Assembly (NCBI RefSeq): GCF_019355395.1
Contig: NZ_CP048829.1
Location: 2,397,001 to 2,461,000, forward strand
Length of the DNA stretch: 64,000 bases
Origin: Chordicoccus furentiruminis
Lineage (GTDB): Bacteria > Bacillota > Clostridia > Lachnospirales > Lachnospiraceae
Reading direction: 5' to 3'
Under the pieces are notes generated by a model. That model saw only the letters and a list, made by a program, of their open reading frames with translations, was not told the DNA's origin and did not search any database. Both the position numbers and the translations under genes were made by a program. Numbering within the stretch: the first letter of the stretch is position 1; each line of letters begins with the position of its first letter. Shown here piece after piece: positions 38,897-47,870 of the stretch.

Positions 38897-39610
38897 ATGA
38901 GAGAACAAGAGAACACAGTCAATCCGGAAGAATACATGCCGCTCCGCGAAGTCGTTTTTCTGACTCTCCGCCGTCAGATCCTGAGAGGAGAGCTGAAGCC
39001 GGGTGAGCGGCTGATGGAAATCAGCCTCGCCAATAAGCTGGGCGTTTCGAGAACCCCGATCCGTGAGGCAATCCGCAAGCTGGAGCATGAGGGACTGGTC
39101 GTCATGATTCCGCGGCGCGGCGCCCATGTGGCGGAGATCACCCGGCAGGAACTGAATGATGTGCTGGAAATCCGGAAAAGCCTTGAGACACTGGCGATCA
39201 CGAAGGCCTGCGACTATATGACGGACCGGGATATCCATGAGCTCAGGGAGGCGGAGGAAGCCTTTGCGATCCAGATCGCCCGGAGAGACGCAGATCTGAC
39301 CAACCTCGGAGAAGCGGATGAGCACTTTCACGATATCATTTACCGGGGAACGAATAACCGCCGGCTGATCCAGATCCTGAACAACCTGAGAGAGCAGATG
39401 TACCGCTTCCGGATGGAGTATCTGAAGGATACGGACATCCGGCAGACCCTTGTCCGCGAGCATGACGCGATCGTCAAGGCGCTGGAGCTGCGGGACAAAG
39501 ATGAGGCGGAGCGGCTCACAGCGCTTCATATCGACAATCAGTACCGGAACATCGTCCGCCTGATTGACGCAAGGAAAACAGAGGGGGAGTCTCATGAGCA
39601 GACAGACTGA
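38897..39610 (+). CDS. GntR-family regulator with FCD domain
   Basis: The N-terminal winged helix (residues about 16-80, including LGVSRTPIREAIRKLEHEGLV) and the all-helical FCD ligand domain with metal-type residues (EADEHFHDIIYRGTNNRRL) define a FadR/FCD regulator of 237 residues. Its targets are not evident. The ATG at 38897 is preferred over GTG 38894. Its 3' end overlaps murI by 17 bases. Confidence 0.88.
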   Translation: MREQENTVNPEEYMPLREVVFLTLRRQILRGELKPGERLMEISLANKLGVSRTPIREAIRKLEHEGLVVMIPRRGAHVAEITRQELNDVLEIRKSLETLAITKACDYMTDRDIHELREAEEAFAIQIARRDADLTNLGEADEHFHDIIYRGTNNRRLIQILNNLREQMYRFRMEYLKDTDIRQTLVREHDAIVKALELRDKDEAERLTALHIDNQYRNIVRLIDARKTEGESHEQTD

Positions 39611-40424
39611 AGCCCCGATCGGCGTGTTTGATTCCGGCCTCGGCGGACTGACGGTGGCGCGGGAGATCATGAGGAACCTTCCGATGGAAAAAATCGTCTA
39701 TTTCGGCGACACCGCGCGCGTGCCTTACGGGAACAAATCGAAGGCGACGATTCAGCGATACGCAAGACAGATCGTCCGCTTTCTTAAAACTCAGAAAATC
39801 AAGGCGATCGTGATCGCCTGCAATACGGCGACGGCGTACGCGATCGATGTCGTGAAGGAAGAGGCGGAAGGAATGCCCGTGATCGGCGTGATCGACCCGG
39901 GTGCGCGCGTCGCATGCGAGACGACGAAAAACGGCCGGATCGGCGTGATCGCGACGAAGGCAACGATCGCCTCCGGAGCCTATCCGGAGGCGATCCACGC
40001 GATCCGGCCTGAGGTCAGCGTCATCGGCAAAGCGTGTCCGCTGCTGGTTCCTCTGGTGGAGGAAGGCTGGACCAACGACACGGTGACGAACGAGATCATC
40101 ATGCGGTATCTGGACGATGTGCTTGAGAATGACATCGACACGCTGATCCTCGGCTGTACGCATTATCCCCTGCTCCGCCACGCGATTCAGAGGCTTGTCG
40201 GAAGCGGCATCCGGCTGGTCAACCCGGCGTATGAAACGGCGCGGAGTCTGGCGGATCTCCTGAAGGCGGACGGCATCGCGAACGAAAGCCCGTCCGTTGA
40301 GGAGGAGCCTCAGCCGTACCGCTTCTTTGTGAGCGATGAGGCGGAGCGGTTCGCGGAGTTCGCCAATTCCATCCTTCCGATCGATGTGAAAACGGCGCGT
40401 GCCGTTCAGATCGACGAGTACTGA
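39594..40424 (+). CDS. murI: Glutamate racemase
   Basis: MurI supplies D-glutamate for peptidoglycan. The 276-residue product has the N-terminal FDSGLGGLTV, the first catalytic cysteine in IACNTATAYA and the second in LGCTHYPLL. The start at 39594 has GAGGGGGAG upstream and lies inside the gntR-family gene end, so the two are probably coupled. Confidence 0.94.
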   Translation: MSRQTEAPIGVFDSGLGGLTVAREIMRNLPMEKIVYFGDTARVPYGNKSKATIQRYARQIVRFLKTQKIKAIVIACNTATAYAIDVVKEEAEGMPVIGVIDPGARVACETTKNGRIGVIATKATIASGAYPEAIHAIRPEVSVIGKACPLLVPLVEEGWTNDTVTNEIIMRYLDDVLENDIDTLILGCTHYPLLRHAIQRLVGSGIRLVNPAYETARSLADLLKADGIANESPSVEEEPQPYRFFVSDEAERFAEFANSILPIDVKTARAVQIDEY

Positions 40425-40443
40425 AACGGAGAGGAGATCGGCG

Positions 40444-40896
40444 ATGAACAGCCACGTCAGAGTGAGGGTGCGCGGGGAGCAGGCTCTCCCGGATCATCCG
40501 GGAGAGAGGCCGGAACCCGTGCAGTCCGAGGCGGCCGGACGGTACCGCCTTGTGGCGGGACGGCATCACTTCAGCTTCGACGAGACGCTGGAGGGAACGA
40601 CCGCCGCGACAAGAAATCATGTGATTGTCGGTCCGGATCGCGTTGAGGTCAGAAAGAACGGCCCGGTCGTCACCTCGATGATCTTCGAGAAGGGCAAACG
40701 GCACCCGATGGTTTATCGGACCGCGTTCGGTCAGCTTTCCATGGAGATCCAGACAAAGGAACTGACCGTTGAAGAGGATGAGGAACGGATGACGGTCACG
40801 CTCCGCTACCGGATCCGGTCCGGATCGCAGACCGTCTCGGAGAACGTCACGGTGCTGGAATTCAGCAGCGAAGGATCACATTCACGGCATCCGTGA
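40444..40896 (+). CDS. DUF1934 beta-barrel protein
   Basis: The 150-residue product matches the DUF1934/YwiB-type calycin-like barrel: YRLVAGRHHFSFDETLEG, VGPDRVEVRKNG, and MVYRTAFGQLSMEIQTKEL are characteristic. It has no known enzymatic function. The GGAGAGGAG ribosome site begins 19 bases upstream. It follows murI by 19 bases, a position often seen for this family near cell-wall or tRNA-synthetase genes. A strong terminator follows. Confidence 0.75.
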   Translation: MNSHVRVRVRGEQALPDHPGERPEPVQSEAAGRYRLVAGRHHFSFDETLEGTTAATRNHVIVGPDRVEVRKNGPVVTSMIFEKGKRHPMVYRTAFGQLSMEIQTKELTVEEDEERMTVTLRYRIRSGSQTVSENVTVLEFSSEGSHSRHP

Positions 40897-40966
40897 ACCG
40901 GCTGGCCATCCAGGATGCAGGTAAATCAGACACGAACCGAGCAGCGGCAAATGCCTTTCCAGACGG

Positions 40967-41027
40967 AAAAACACCCCTTCCGGCAGGATGTGAACAATTT
41001 CACGTATCTGCCGGAAGGGGTGTTTTT
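40967..41027. terminator. Long-stem bidirectional terminator
   Basis: A 20-bp perfect inverted repeat (40967-40986 with 41008-41027), with A and T runs at its two ends, separates convergent DUF1934 and the minus-strand gene. The 21-base loop contains its own GTGAA/TTCAC repeat. Confidence 0.9.
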
Positions 41028-41056
41028 GCAGAGGCCGACGGAGGCCGTCGTTTCAT

Positions 41057-41560
41057 TCAGCGCTTTTTCTTCGCTTTGGAAGTGGTTTTCGATTCGGCTT
41101 TCAGCTCGGCTTCCGCTTTGCTCTGGGCGCGGAGCAGACGCTGACGGAAGGACTTCTTCTTCGGAGGCGTCTCCAGCTTGCCGCGGATCGCTTTCACATC
41201 CGTGATATAGATGCCGGATACCGTCGCCCGGACGGATTTTCCGACCGGGATGACGTCAAAGATTTTCTCATCCGCGATCATGACCATAATCTTCGGTCCG
41301 GCCTTGACCTTGACGATCGGAAGCTTGTTCCTCCGCATCAGCTTCGGCACCTGATCGATGACCATCTGGGGAAGCCCCGACTGATTGATCCGCATCCTTT
41401 TCTTATCGATGATCAGCAGCTCCATCGTCTGCTTGGCGGCGTCAATCTGTTCCTTCTGCGCGTCCTGCCTCTTCTGGAGCCGTTTCCCGACAAAATACAG
41501 CACGACGGTGACAGCGATCAGAATGGCAAGAACGATCAATAAAATCTGCCAGACCTGCAC
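41057..41560 (-). CDS. Membrane-anchored basic protein, unknown function
   Basis: The 167-residue product has one N-terminal membrane span (about residues 4-24), a charged linker and a compact middle region (MELLIIDKKRMRINQSGLP, then KIMVMIADEKIFDVIPVGKSV), and ends in a Lys/Ala-rich tail. I do not recognise a named family. The short region between it and the deacetylase gene upstream (41561-41742) holds no other gene. Confidence 0.65.
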   Translation of the reverse strand: MQVWQILLIVLAILIAVTVVLYFVGKRLQKRQDAQKEQIDAAKQTMELLIIDKKRMRINQSGLPQMVIDQVPKLMRRNKLPIVKVKAGPKIMVMIADEKIFDVIPVGKSVRATVSGIYITDVKAIRGKLETPPKKKSFRQRLLRAQSKAEAELKAESKTTSKAKKKR

Positions 41561-41742
41561 TTTGCAATTCCTCCATCAAACATCAGTATTCGCAATCCTC
41601 ACCATACTATCATGAAAACAGACGGCCGGCAAGCGGTTTGAAGCGGATGGCTTCTCCGCTGACCTGCCGGGCGGTCCGGTCCGGCAGGAGCGCCGGAAAG
41701 CGAACCGCGCTGGCACGCATTCCGCCGGAATGGAAGGAGAGC

Positions 41743-43194
41743 TTATGCTTTCCCTTCCGCTGTGACCGGCGTCGGCCGAGCGGAACTGAAGACGGATTTG
41801 ACGTCAAACAGGTCCTCGAAGACATTGATCTTCGCACTTCCGGACAAGGCGCGCCACATCTGCAGCCCGTCGCAGTCGATCCGCCCCTGACGGAACGAGA
41901 GATCATTGATCTGTACCCAGTGCTTCTGTGATGCGTCCACATTCATATAATAGTTGTAGCCGGCGTTCTTATAGTAAGCGAAGACCGGGTTGGTCGACAT
42001 ATCATACGGCTTCCAGTTCCCGATATCGTTGCCGTGGGCGAAGATGATCGTGTCAGTCTGCCCGGTGATATTGGCGACCGTGGCCTGCCACTTCCCCTGG
42101 TCCGTTTTCAGCGTCTCGACGGATTTGCCGGTTACGCTCAGATGCCCCCAGGTGTGACAGGCGAATTCCCAGCCTTCCTTCTTCACCGCGTCGGCGATCT
42201 TCTTCGCATCGGCTACATCCTGATCCCAGCTGAAGTCCGGATGCTCTTCGAGCCACTTTTTCTGGTCCTCATCGAGATTTTCACCGGTCCGGTAGGCAGT
42301 GTCAGTCCGGTATCCGAAGACGCCGTTGTATCCGGTCATCGCGATGAGTCCGCGGGCGCCCTTATAGGAAAAATCCGGATGCGAGGCGATGAAGGTATTG
42401 AGCCGCGGCACCACGTCGTAATCGCCGACAGATGCATTTCCATCGGCATCGGTATACTGGACTTTGACATTGCCCTTCGAATCGAGCACCGCCTTGTCCG
42501 CGAACCCTTTTCCGGTGTAGGTGTGGTAGTAGCTCCAGTCATCGACTGAGAGTACCAGAGGCTTTTTGTCCGGCGGCAGTCTCAGAGAAGAGCTCTTCTT
42601 GAAATGCACATACCCGTCTTCGCCCTTGTACTCCGTCACGAGATCGCGCGCCTTCACCAGCACATACCCGTTGTCGTAAAGCTGCTGGATCATCTTGTCG
42701 AACTCATCGATCGTCGTCATCCACGCGTTGATTCCGTTAATCTCTCTTGTGCTCCATTTCGATGTGTCAAACGCGCGCGATGTATCGACGATCAGAGAGT
42801 GAAAGAAAATATGGGGAACCGTGGTCGGATCCTTCGTTTCCAGCGCGGCCTTATCTGCCGTGAATGCCGCGATCGCGTTGACCAGCTCGGAGTCGGAAGT
42901 GTAGTTGTCTTCCTGCTGCAGCAGCGCGATGGCGGCGTCATAGTCGTATCCGGAGGCCAGCTGCTTCGCCTTCGCAATCGTGTTGCGCCGTGCTTTGATC
43001 GCGGATTCTTCCTGGCTGATTTTCTCCATCCTTGCGGCTCTCGCCGGGTCAGGCGTTCGACTTGACCGCAGCCTGAAAAAGCCGTAGATGAGCAGCCCGA
43101 TGGCCGCGGCCAGAAGAAGCAGGCAGGTGAAAATGATCCTGAGCTGTCTTCGTCTGCCTCTGCTGTCTTTTTTTTTGCTGTTCTGATCCGCCAT
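41743..43194 (-). CDS. Membrane-anchored polysaccharide deacetylase-like protein
   Basis: A basic N-terminus precedes one membrane span at about residues 20-43, then a 100-residue helical linker and a C-terminal carbohydrate-esterase-4-like domain. The family metal motifs are seen as LSVDDW (Asp-Asp) and CHTWGH (H-x3-H). It probably acts outside the cell on a wall polymer; the substrate is unknown. The 483-residue size is typical for anchored forms. Confidence 0.8.
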   Translation of the reverse strand: MADQNSKKKDSRGRRRQLRIIFTCLLLLAAAIGLLIYGFFRLRSSRTPDPARAARMEKISQEESAIKARRNTIAKAKQLASGYDYDAAIALLQQEDNYTSDSELVNAIAAFTADKAALETKDPTTVPHIFFHSLIVDTSRAFDTSKWSTREINGINAWMTTIDEFDKMIQQLYDNGYVLVKARDLVTEYKGEDGYVHFKKSSSLRLPPDKKPLVLSVDDWSYYHTYTGKGFADKAVLDSKGNVKVQYTDADGNASVGDYDVVPRLNTFIASHPDFSYKGARGLIAMTGYNGVFGYRTDTAYRTGENLDEDQKKWLEEHPDFSWDQDVADAKKIADAVKKEGWEFACHTWGHLSVTGKSVETLKTDQGKWQATVANITGQTDTIIFAHGNDIGNWKPYDMSTNPVFAYYKNAGYNYYMNVDASQKHWVQINDLSFRQGRIDCDGLQMWRALSGSAKINVFEDLFDVKSVFSSARPTPVTAEGKA

Positions 43195-43268
43195 ATCCCT
43201 GTTCCTGTCAATGCAGCCGCCGCTTCAACCGTCCTGGCGGCCTTCTGTCTCATGCTGAATGTTTCCTT

Positions 43269-43298
43269 ATTATAGCATTGTGTGCACTCGGCCTTCAA
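43269..43298 (-). promoter_or_regulatory. Promoter for deacetylase gene
   Basis: On the minus strand TTGAAG (43298-43293), an 18-base spacer and TATAAT (43274-43269) lie 75 bases upstream of the deacetylase start. Confidence 0.55.
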
Positions 43299-43433
43299 GG
43301 CCGATCCCCGCCCCGGCACAGGCCGGCGGGTGACGCCTCCGGCAGAGCCGGAACCGCTAAGGCCGATCCCTGACCCGGAATGAACCGGCGGACGGGTCTG
43401 TCTGTCCGGAGGCTCCGGAGAAAGGCGCAGACA

Positions 43434-43462
43434 TTGGCTTTTTGATCCGAGTGTGATATAAA
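43434..43462 (+). promoter_or_regulatory. guaA promoter
   Basis: TTGGCT (43434-43439), a 17-base spacer and TGA-TATAAA (-10 at 43457-43462) lie 73 bases upstream of guaA. The region between the two divergent promoters holds an imperfect 34-bp direct repeat (43297-43330 and 43359-43392). Confidence 0.6.
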
Positions 43463-43534
43463 TAATTCGATGTCGGGTCAGCCGTATGCCGGTATGACCT
43501 GAGAGACAGGATGACACAATCGAAAGGATACCGG

Positions 43535-45094
43535 ATGGATCACGTACAACAACACGAGAAAGTCATTGTCATCGATTTCGGAGGGCAGTACAACCAGCTG
43601 GTCGCACGCCGCGTGCGGGAGTGCAGCGTGTACTGCGAGATTTATTCCTACCGTACGCCGCTTGAGCAGATTCGGGCCATGCAGCCGAAGGGCATCATTC
43701 TGACGGGAGGCCCCAACAGCGTCTACACGCCGGATGCGGCCGTCTGTTCGCCGGAACTGTTCTCACTGGGGGTTCCGGTTCTGGGACTCTGCTACGGGGC
43801 GCAGCTGATGCAGCATGTGCTCGGCGGACAAGTCGAAAGGGCGCCGGAACGGGAATACGGCAAAACGGAAGTCATACTCGATGAGCCGAAATCAGCCCTG
43901 TTTGATGGAATCGCTTCGCCGACGACCTGCTGGATGAGCCACAATGATTACATCAGCCGGATCGCGGACGGCTTCCGCGTGACGGCCCATACGGCGAATT
44001 GCCCGGTCGCGGCGGCGGAGGATGCGGCCCGCGGTCTCTACGCGATCCAGTTCCACCCGGAGGTGCTTCACACAGAACACGGGTTTGAGATGATCCGTCA
44101 TTTCGTCCTTGATATCTGCGGCTGCAGCGGGGACTGGAGGATGGATGATTTCGCGGAGCGGACGATAGAGGAGCTTCGCAGCCGGATCGGAGACGGAAAG
44201 GTTCTCTGCGCGCTGTCCGGCGGCGTGGATTCCTCTGTGGCGGCTGTGCTTCTCGCGAAGGCGGTCGGCAAAAATCTGACCTGTGTTTTCGTGGATCACG
44301 GTCTTCTCCGGAAGAACGAAGGCGATATGGTCGAGGAAGTCTTCGGACCGAACGGTCCCTACGACCTTCAGTTCGTCCGGGTGAACGCGCAGGAACGCTT
44401 CTATAAGAAGCTGGCCGGCGTGACCGAGCCGGAGCGGAAGCGGAAAATCATCGGCGAAGAGTTTATCCGCGTCTTTGAGGACGAGGCGAAGAAAATCGGA
44501 AGGGTGGATTATCTCGTGCAGGGAACCATCTATCCGGATGTTGTCGAGTCCGGACTCGGCGGTGAATCCGCGACGATCAAGTCGCATCACAACGTCGGAG
44601 GTCTTCCCGACTACGTCGATTTTAAGGAAATCGTCGAGCCGCTTAGAAATCTGTTCAAGGACGAAGTCCGCAAGGTCGGACGGCATCTCGGGATACCTGA
44701 AAAGCTGGTCAGCCGTCAGCCGTTCCCTGGTCCCGGCCTCGGAATCCGTATCATCGGAGAAGTGACCGCAGAAAAAGTCAGGATCGTGCAGGATGCGGAT
44801 GCGATCTTCCGGGAAGAGATGGAAAAAGCCGGACTCGACAGGACCGCCAGCCAGTACTACGCGGCGCTGACGAATCTTCGATCGGTCGGCGTGATGGGTG
44901 ATGAACGCACCTACGACTATGCGATTGCCCTGCGCTCGGTCAATACCGTCGACTTCATGACGGCGGACGTGACGGAGATCCCGTACACTGTCCTGAAGAC
45001 GACCATGAACCGGATCATCAATGAGGTGGAGCATGTGAACCGCGTCTTCTACGACATCACGAGCAAACCGCCGGCGACGATTGAGCTCGAATGA
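43535..45094 (+). CDS. guaA: GMP synthase (glutamine-hydrolysing)
   Basis: GuaA converts XMP to GMP using glutamine and ATP. The 519-residue product has the class-I glutamine amidotransferase domain (GLCYGAQLM with the catalytic Cys, FHPEVLHT with the catalytic His), the PP-loop [11 protein letters not shown] and the C-terminal dimer domain. ATG 43535 has AAAGGA upstream; ATG 43511 is an alternative adding 8 residues. The last codons GAG CTC GAA are followed by TGA; these bases recur at 61706, so a mobile element seems to be inserted at the gene's 3' end. Confidence 0.93.
   Translation: MDHVQQHEKVIVIDFGGQYNQLVARRVRECSVYCEIYSYRTPLEQIRAMQPKGIILTGGPNSVYTPDAAVCSPELFSLGVPVLGLCYGAQLMQHVLGGQVERAPEREYGKTEVILDEPKSALFDGIASPTTCWMSHNDYISRIADGFRVTAHTANCPVAAAEDAARGLYAIQFHPEVLHTEHGFEMIRHFVLDICGCSGDWRMDDFAERTIEELRSRIGDGKVLCALSGGVDSSVAAVLLAKAVGKNLTCVFVDHGLLRKNEGDMVEEVFGPNGPYDLQFVRVNAQERFYKKLAGVTEPERKRKIIGEEFIRVFEDEAKKIGRVDYLVQGTIYPDVVESGLGGESATIKSHHNVGGLPDYVDFKEIVEPLRNLFKDEVRKVGRHLGIPEKLVSRQPFPGPGLGIRIIGEVTAEKVRIVQDADAIFREEMEKAGLDRTASQYYAALTNLRSVGVMGDERTYDYAIALRSVNTVDFMTADVTEIPYTVLKTTMNRIINEVEHVNRVFYDITSKPPATIELE
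45083..45092 (+). other. Putative attL core
   Basis: GAGCTCGAAT, the last coding bases of guaA, is identical to 61706-61715. Short cores at the 3' end of guaA are well-known targets of tyrosine integrases. Confidence 0.6.
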
Positions 45095-45100
45095 TAAGAC

Positions 45101-45145
45101 AGAGGCTGTAAACCCTTATATTCAGCGGGGTTACAGCCTCTTTTT
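45101..45145 (+). terminator. Terminator after guaA supplied by the element
   Basis: Arms 45101-45111 (AGAGGCTGTAA) and 45131-45141 pair perfectly and run into T residues (45141-45145). In the proposed model this lies inside the element and replaces the original guaA terminator. Confidence 0.85.
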
Positions 45146-45148
45146 CTG

Positions 45149-45195
45149 TTCAGTGACAATACAACGACAATACTCCCAAAAGGATCGTCACTGAA
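45149..45195. repeat. Candidate integrase arm-binding repeats
   Basis: GACAATAC occurs twice, at 45155-45162 and 45166-45173 (11-bp period), within a larger inverted repeat TTCAGTGAC (45149-45157) / GTCACTGAA (45187-45195). It lies 63 bases inside the left core. Confidence 0.45.
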
Positions 45196-45263
45196 TGAAT
45201 GATGTAAATTTTTTCTTCTGATTTCACGTCCTGTCCCATTCGGGACATCCGTCCATGAATTTA

Positions 45264-45288
45264 CCGGGTGAAAGACCCGGCTTTTTTT
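45264..45288 (+). terminator. Hairpin with T7 tract
   Basis: CCGGGT (45264-45269) and ACCCGG (45275-45280) with a 5-base loop precede seven T residues. It would stop + strand transcripts before they run antisense into the XRE gene. Confidence 0.6.
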
Positions 45289-45304
45289 AACTTCACAGCC
45301 ACGG

Positions 45305-45949
45305 TCAGTCCGTATCCTGCTTCTCCGGCTTGCGTTTTCTTTTCGCTTTTGCCCCGGAATCAGGTGTGGCAGTCGTTTTATTCTCACCCTGCAGTTTCTG
45401 GAGTTTGTTTGCGATTTCGGGATTCGGAGTATAACCGTACATCTGGTCTTTGTCGATAAAGTCAGGCCAGGCGCTTTTCCAGTCGTCATATTCCTCGTCC
45501 AGAAGATTGCCTTCGTCGTAAACCTTGCGGACATGCTCCCATAAGGCGAGACTTTCCCGAAACTGCAGACGTTTTAACTTTTCAGAGGAGGTGAGAGCTT
45601 TCTTTACACCAGCATCTGCGTCCTGATCGAGAACAAGGCACAGTCGGCCGTCTATCTCCTTAGGGATGAGGCCGTAGCAGCGCTCGATATCAAACAGGAC
45701 ATGAATGGCTCCGGTCGGATCGGTGGGATCCGGATCCAGGAGACTGAAAACATCAATGTGAAGAGTATCAGCAATCTGTGTCAGGGTCTGCTTGTCCGGA
45801 TACCGGTTGCCAAGCTCATAGTTTCGGATGGTTGATTCATTTAAGCCACATGCATCACCGAGCTCCTTCTGCGTCAGTCCGCGATACTTCCGGTAGAGAC
45901 GGATCTTACTGCCGATGGAGTGGATGAACAGGGAATCCTTGTCAGGCAT
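45305..45949 (-). CDS. XRE-family repressor of the element
   Basis: An N-terminal helix-turn-helix (residues about 16-70: LTQKELGDACGLNESTIRNYELGNRYPD) is followed by a C-terminal region without a recognised enzyme motif and a Lys/Arg-rich tail. It is divergent from the Xis-like gene, and palindromes with TGAACTG arms lie between them, so it probably keeps the excision/integration genes silent, like immunity repressors of phages and ICEs. There is no protease (ImmA) partner. Ribosome site AGAAGGAAG; 214 residues. Confidence 0.8.
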   Translation of the reverse strand: MPDKDSLFIHSIGSKIRLYRKYRGLTQKELGDACGLNESTIRNYELGNRYPDKQTLTQIADTLHIDVFSLLDPDPTDPTGAIHVLFDIERCYGLIPKEIDGRLCLVLDQDADAGVKKALTSSEKLKRLQFRESLALWEHVRKVYDEGNLLDEEYDDWKSAWPDFIDKDQMYGYTPNPEIANKLQKLQGENKTTATPDSGAKAKRKRKPEKQDTD

Positions 45950-46035
45950 ATCTTCCTTCTTTCGTACATGATTGTCTGGTCCTTTGTTCGTCAGCAGCCT
46001 TCCGGAGCTTCGGAACTACAGTAAGTATATCAAAA

Positions 46036-46130
46036 ACAGTGCAGAAATGAAATGTTTTTTGCCTGGATGTATTGACAGTTCAAAAATGAACTGTTAGGAT
46101 GAGGATATGAAACAGTTCATAAATGAACTG
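46036..46130. promoter_or_regulatory. Operator palindromes and promoter upstream of xis/int
   Basis: Two palindromes, ACAGTTCA-AAAA-TGAACTGT (46075-46094) and CAGTTCA-TAAA-TGAACTG (46113-46130), lie 37 bp apart centre to centre, with a weaker third copy at 46036-46055. A promoter TTGACA (46072-46077) - 17 - TAGGAT (46095-46100) has its spacer almost filled by the first palindrome. The XRE protein is the obvious candidate to bind. Confidence 0.75.
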
Positions 46131-46165
46131 CTAACAACAAAAACATACGTACAGGAGGATAAGAA

Positions 46166-46357
46166 ATGAACGGCAGCAGATTTATGAAAGCAGCAGATAT
46201 TCAGGAGATTCTCGGTGTTTCAGACAGCATGGCATACAAGATCATCCGCCAGTTGAATGACGAGATGATTGCCAAGGGGTATCACACGGTAAGAGGTAGA
46301 ATCAGCCGTAAGTATTTTGAGGAAGTATTTTACGGCTGTTCTGCAAAAGAGGACTAA
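46166..46357 (+). CDS. Excisionase-like small DNA-binding protein
   Basis: The 63-residue product is a winged-helix/HTH protein (MKAADIQEILGVSDSMAYKIIRQLN) of the excisionase-like type that commonly precedes integrases. It is likely the recombination directionality factor. The ribosome site AGGAGGATAAGAA is strong, and integrase starts 4 bases after its stop, so both are driven by the repressed promoter at 46072. Confidence 0.75.
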   Translation: MNGSRFMKAADIQEILGVSDSMAYKIIRQLNDEMIAKGYHTVRGRISRKYFEEVFYGCSAKED

Positions 46358-46360
46358 TCC

Positions 46361-47461
46361 ATGGCAGTGATCAAAAACGAAAAGACCGGAAAATGGGAAG
46401 TCCGAACTTATTACGAGGACTGGACCGGCGAGCGTAAACAGAAGACAAAGCGGGGCTTTGAGAAGAAGCAGGACGCGGTGGAATGGGAGCGGGCATTCAA
46501 GCTTCAGAAGCATTATGACATGTCCATGACATTCTCCGATTTCGTTGAGGTTTACAGCAATGACATGAAACCGCGCCTCCGTCTCAATACGTGGAACAGC
46601 AAGGAGCACATCATCCGGACAAAGATCCTTCCTTATTTTAAAAATAAGAAAATGTCGGAGATAACGCCGTCGGATATTGTGAACTGGCAGAACGAGCTTC
46701 TCAGCTACCGGAATTCCTTTGGAGAAGGTTATTCCAAGACGTATCTGAAGACGATTCACAACCAGCTGAGCGCCATCCTGAATCATGCCGTGAATCTGTA
46801 CGGGCTGCGGTTTAATGCAGCCCGCAGGGCCGGCAACATGGGAAAGGAAGAAACCGGCGAAATGCGTTTCTGGACACAGGAAGAATATGAAACCTTTGTT
46901 GAGAAGGTGGCGGACAAGGAAGAGACGTATATGGCGTTTGAAATTCTGTACTGGTGCGGCGTCCGTCTCGGTGAACTGCTGGCTCTTACGCCGGAGGATT
47001 TCGACCTGGAGAAAAATTCGCTCCGCATCAATAAATCTCTTCAGCGGATTCACGGCGAGGATGTCATCACAGATCCAAAGACGCCGAAAAGCAGACGTGT
47101 CATCATTATGCCTGAATTTCTGACACTCGAAGTGAAGGAGTATCTGAGCCATTTGTATAAGGTCGGTCCGACGGACCGGATCTTCTGCATCAGCAAGAGC
47201 TTTCTGCATCATGAGATGGATCGTGGAGTGAAGCTCAGCGGCGTGAAACGGATTCGGATTCATGATCTCCGGCACAGCCATGTGTCGCTGCTGATCAATA
47301 TGGGATTCTCCGCGCTTGCCATCGGGAATCGGGTAGGCCATGAGGCAGTGGATATTACCTATCGGTATGCGCATTTATTCCCATCAATACAGACGGAAAT
47401 GGCGTCCGAGCTGAACAAGGAAAGAGAGGCAATCCTGAATGTCGCAAAAGAACAAAGATGA
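46361..47461 (+). CDS. Tyrosine recombinase/integrase
   Basis: The 366-residue site-specific recombinase has an N-terminal arm-binding (AP2-like) domain at about residues 1-55, a SAM-like core-binding domain at about 55-165 and a catalytic domain with Arg202 (CGVRLGEL), His301-Arg304 (HDLRHSH), the GH of VGHEAVD and nucleophile Tyr336 (YAHLFP). It presumably inserts the element at guaA. Its 3' end overlaps the next gene by 23 bases. Confidence 0.93.
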   Translation: MAVIKNEKTGKWEVRTYYEDWTGERKQKTKRGFEKKQDAVEWERAFKLQKHYDMSMTFSDFVEVYSNDMKPRLRLNTWNSKEHIIRTKILPYFKNKKMSEITPSDIVNWQNELLSYRNSFGEGYSKTYLKTIHNQLSAILNHAVNLYGLRFNAARRAGNMGKEETGEMRFWTQEEYETFVEKVADKEETYMAFEILYWCGVRLGELLALTPEDFDLEKNSLRINKSLQRIHGEDVITDPKTPKSRRVIIMPEFLTLEVKEYLSHLYKVGPTDRIFCISKSFLHHEMDRGVKLSGVKRIRIHDLRHSHVSLLINMGFSALAIGNRVGHEAVDITYRYAHLFPSIQTEMASELNKEREAILNVAKEQR

Positions 47462-47870
47462 TCACAACCGCCTCCGGTCTAGGACCATTGCCTTTCGCAT
47501 GTCGCCGGAGGAAGAAGCGGAGCTGAACGACAGAGTAAAACTTTTGGGATATCGGACAAAGCAGGATTATCTGATCTATGCAGTTCTTCATAACGAGGTA
47601 AATGCAGTCGGTAATGCGCAGATGCTGGTACAGTTCCGGAAGGATCTCAGGGAAATTCTGACCGAGCTTAAGCGGCTGGATTCTGCTTCGGAGATGGAGG
47701 AGGAGCTGATGACGCCGGTACGGACCATGCTGGAAATCCTGAGAGCATTTCAGGAACAGCCGAAGAAGCAAGGAAAACAGCCGGTAATGCAGGAGACGCA
47801 ATACAACAAGATGATGCACCTGCAAAAACTGGAAAGGCTTATGGCAGAAAGGAAGAAGCAGTATGAGTAA
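47439..47870 (+). CDS. Ribbon-helix-helix/MobC-like protein
   Basis: The 143-residue product has a short beta-strand and helix region (RTIAFRMSPEEEAELNDRVKLLGYRTKQDYLIYAVLH, here given in overlap) typical of RHH proteins such as MobC accessory relaxosome factors, then a charged helical tail. No relaxase gene is found nearby, so a role in mobilisation is only possible; it may instead regulate or assist the Par system. It overlaps integrase (23 bases) and parA (8 bases). Confidence 0.6.
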   Translation: MSQKNKDDHNRLRSRTIAFRMSPEEEAELNDRVKLLGYRTKQDYLIYAVLHNEVNAVGNAQMLVQFRKDLREILTELKRLDSASEMEEELMTPVRTMLEILRAFQEQPKKQGKQPVMQETQYNKMMHLQKLERLMAERKKQYE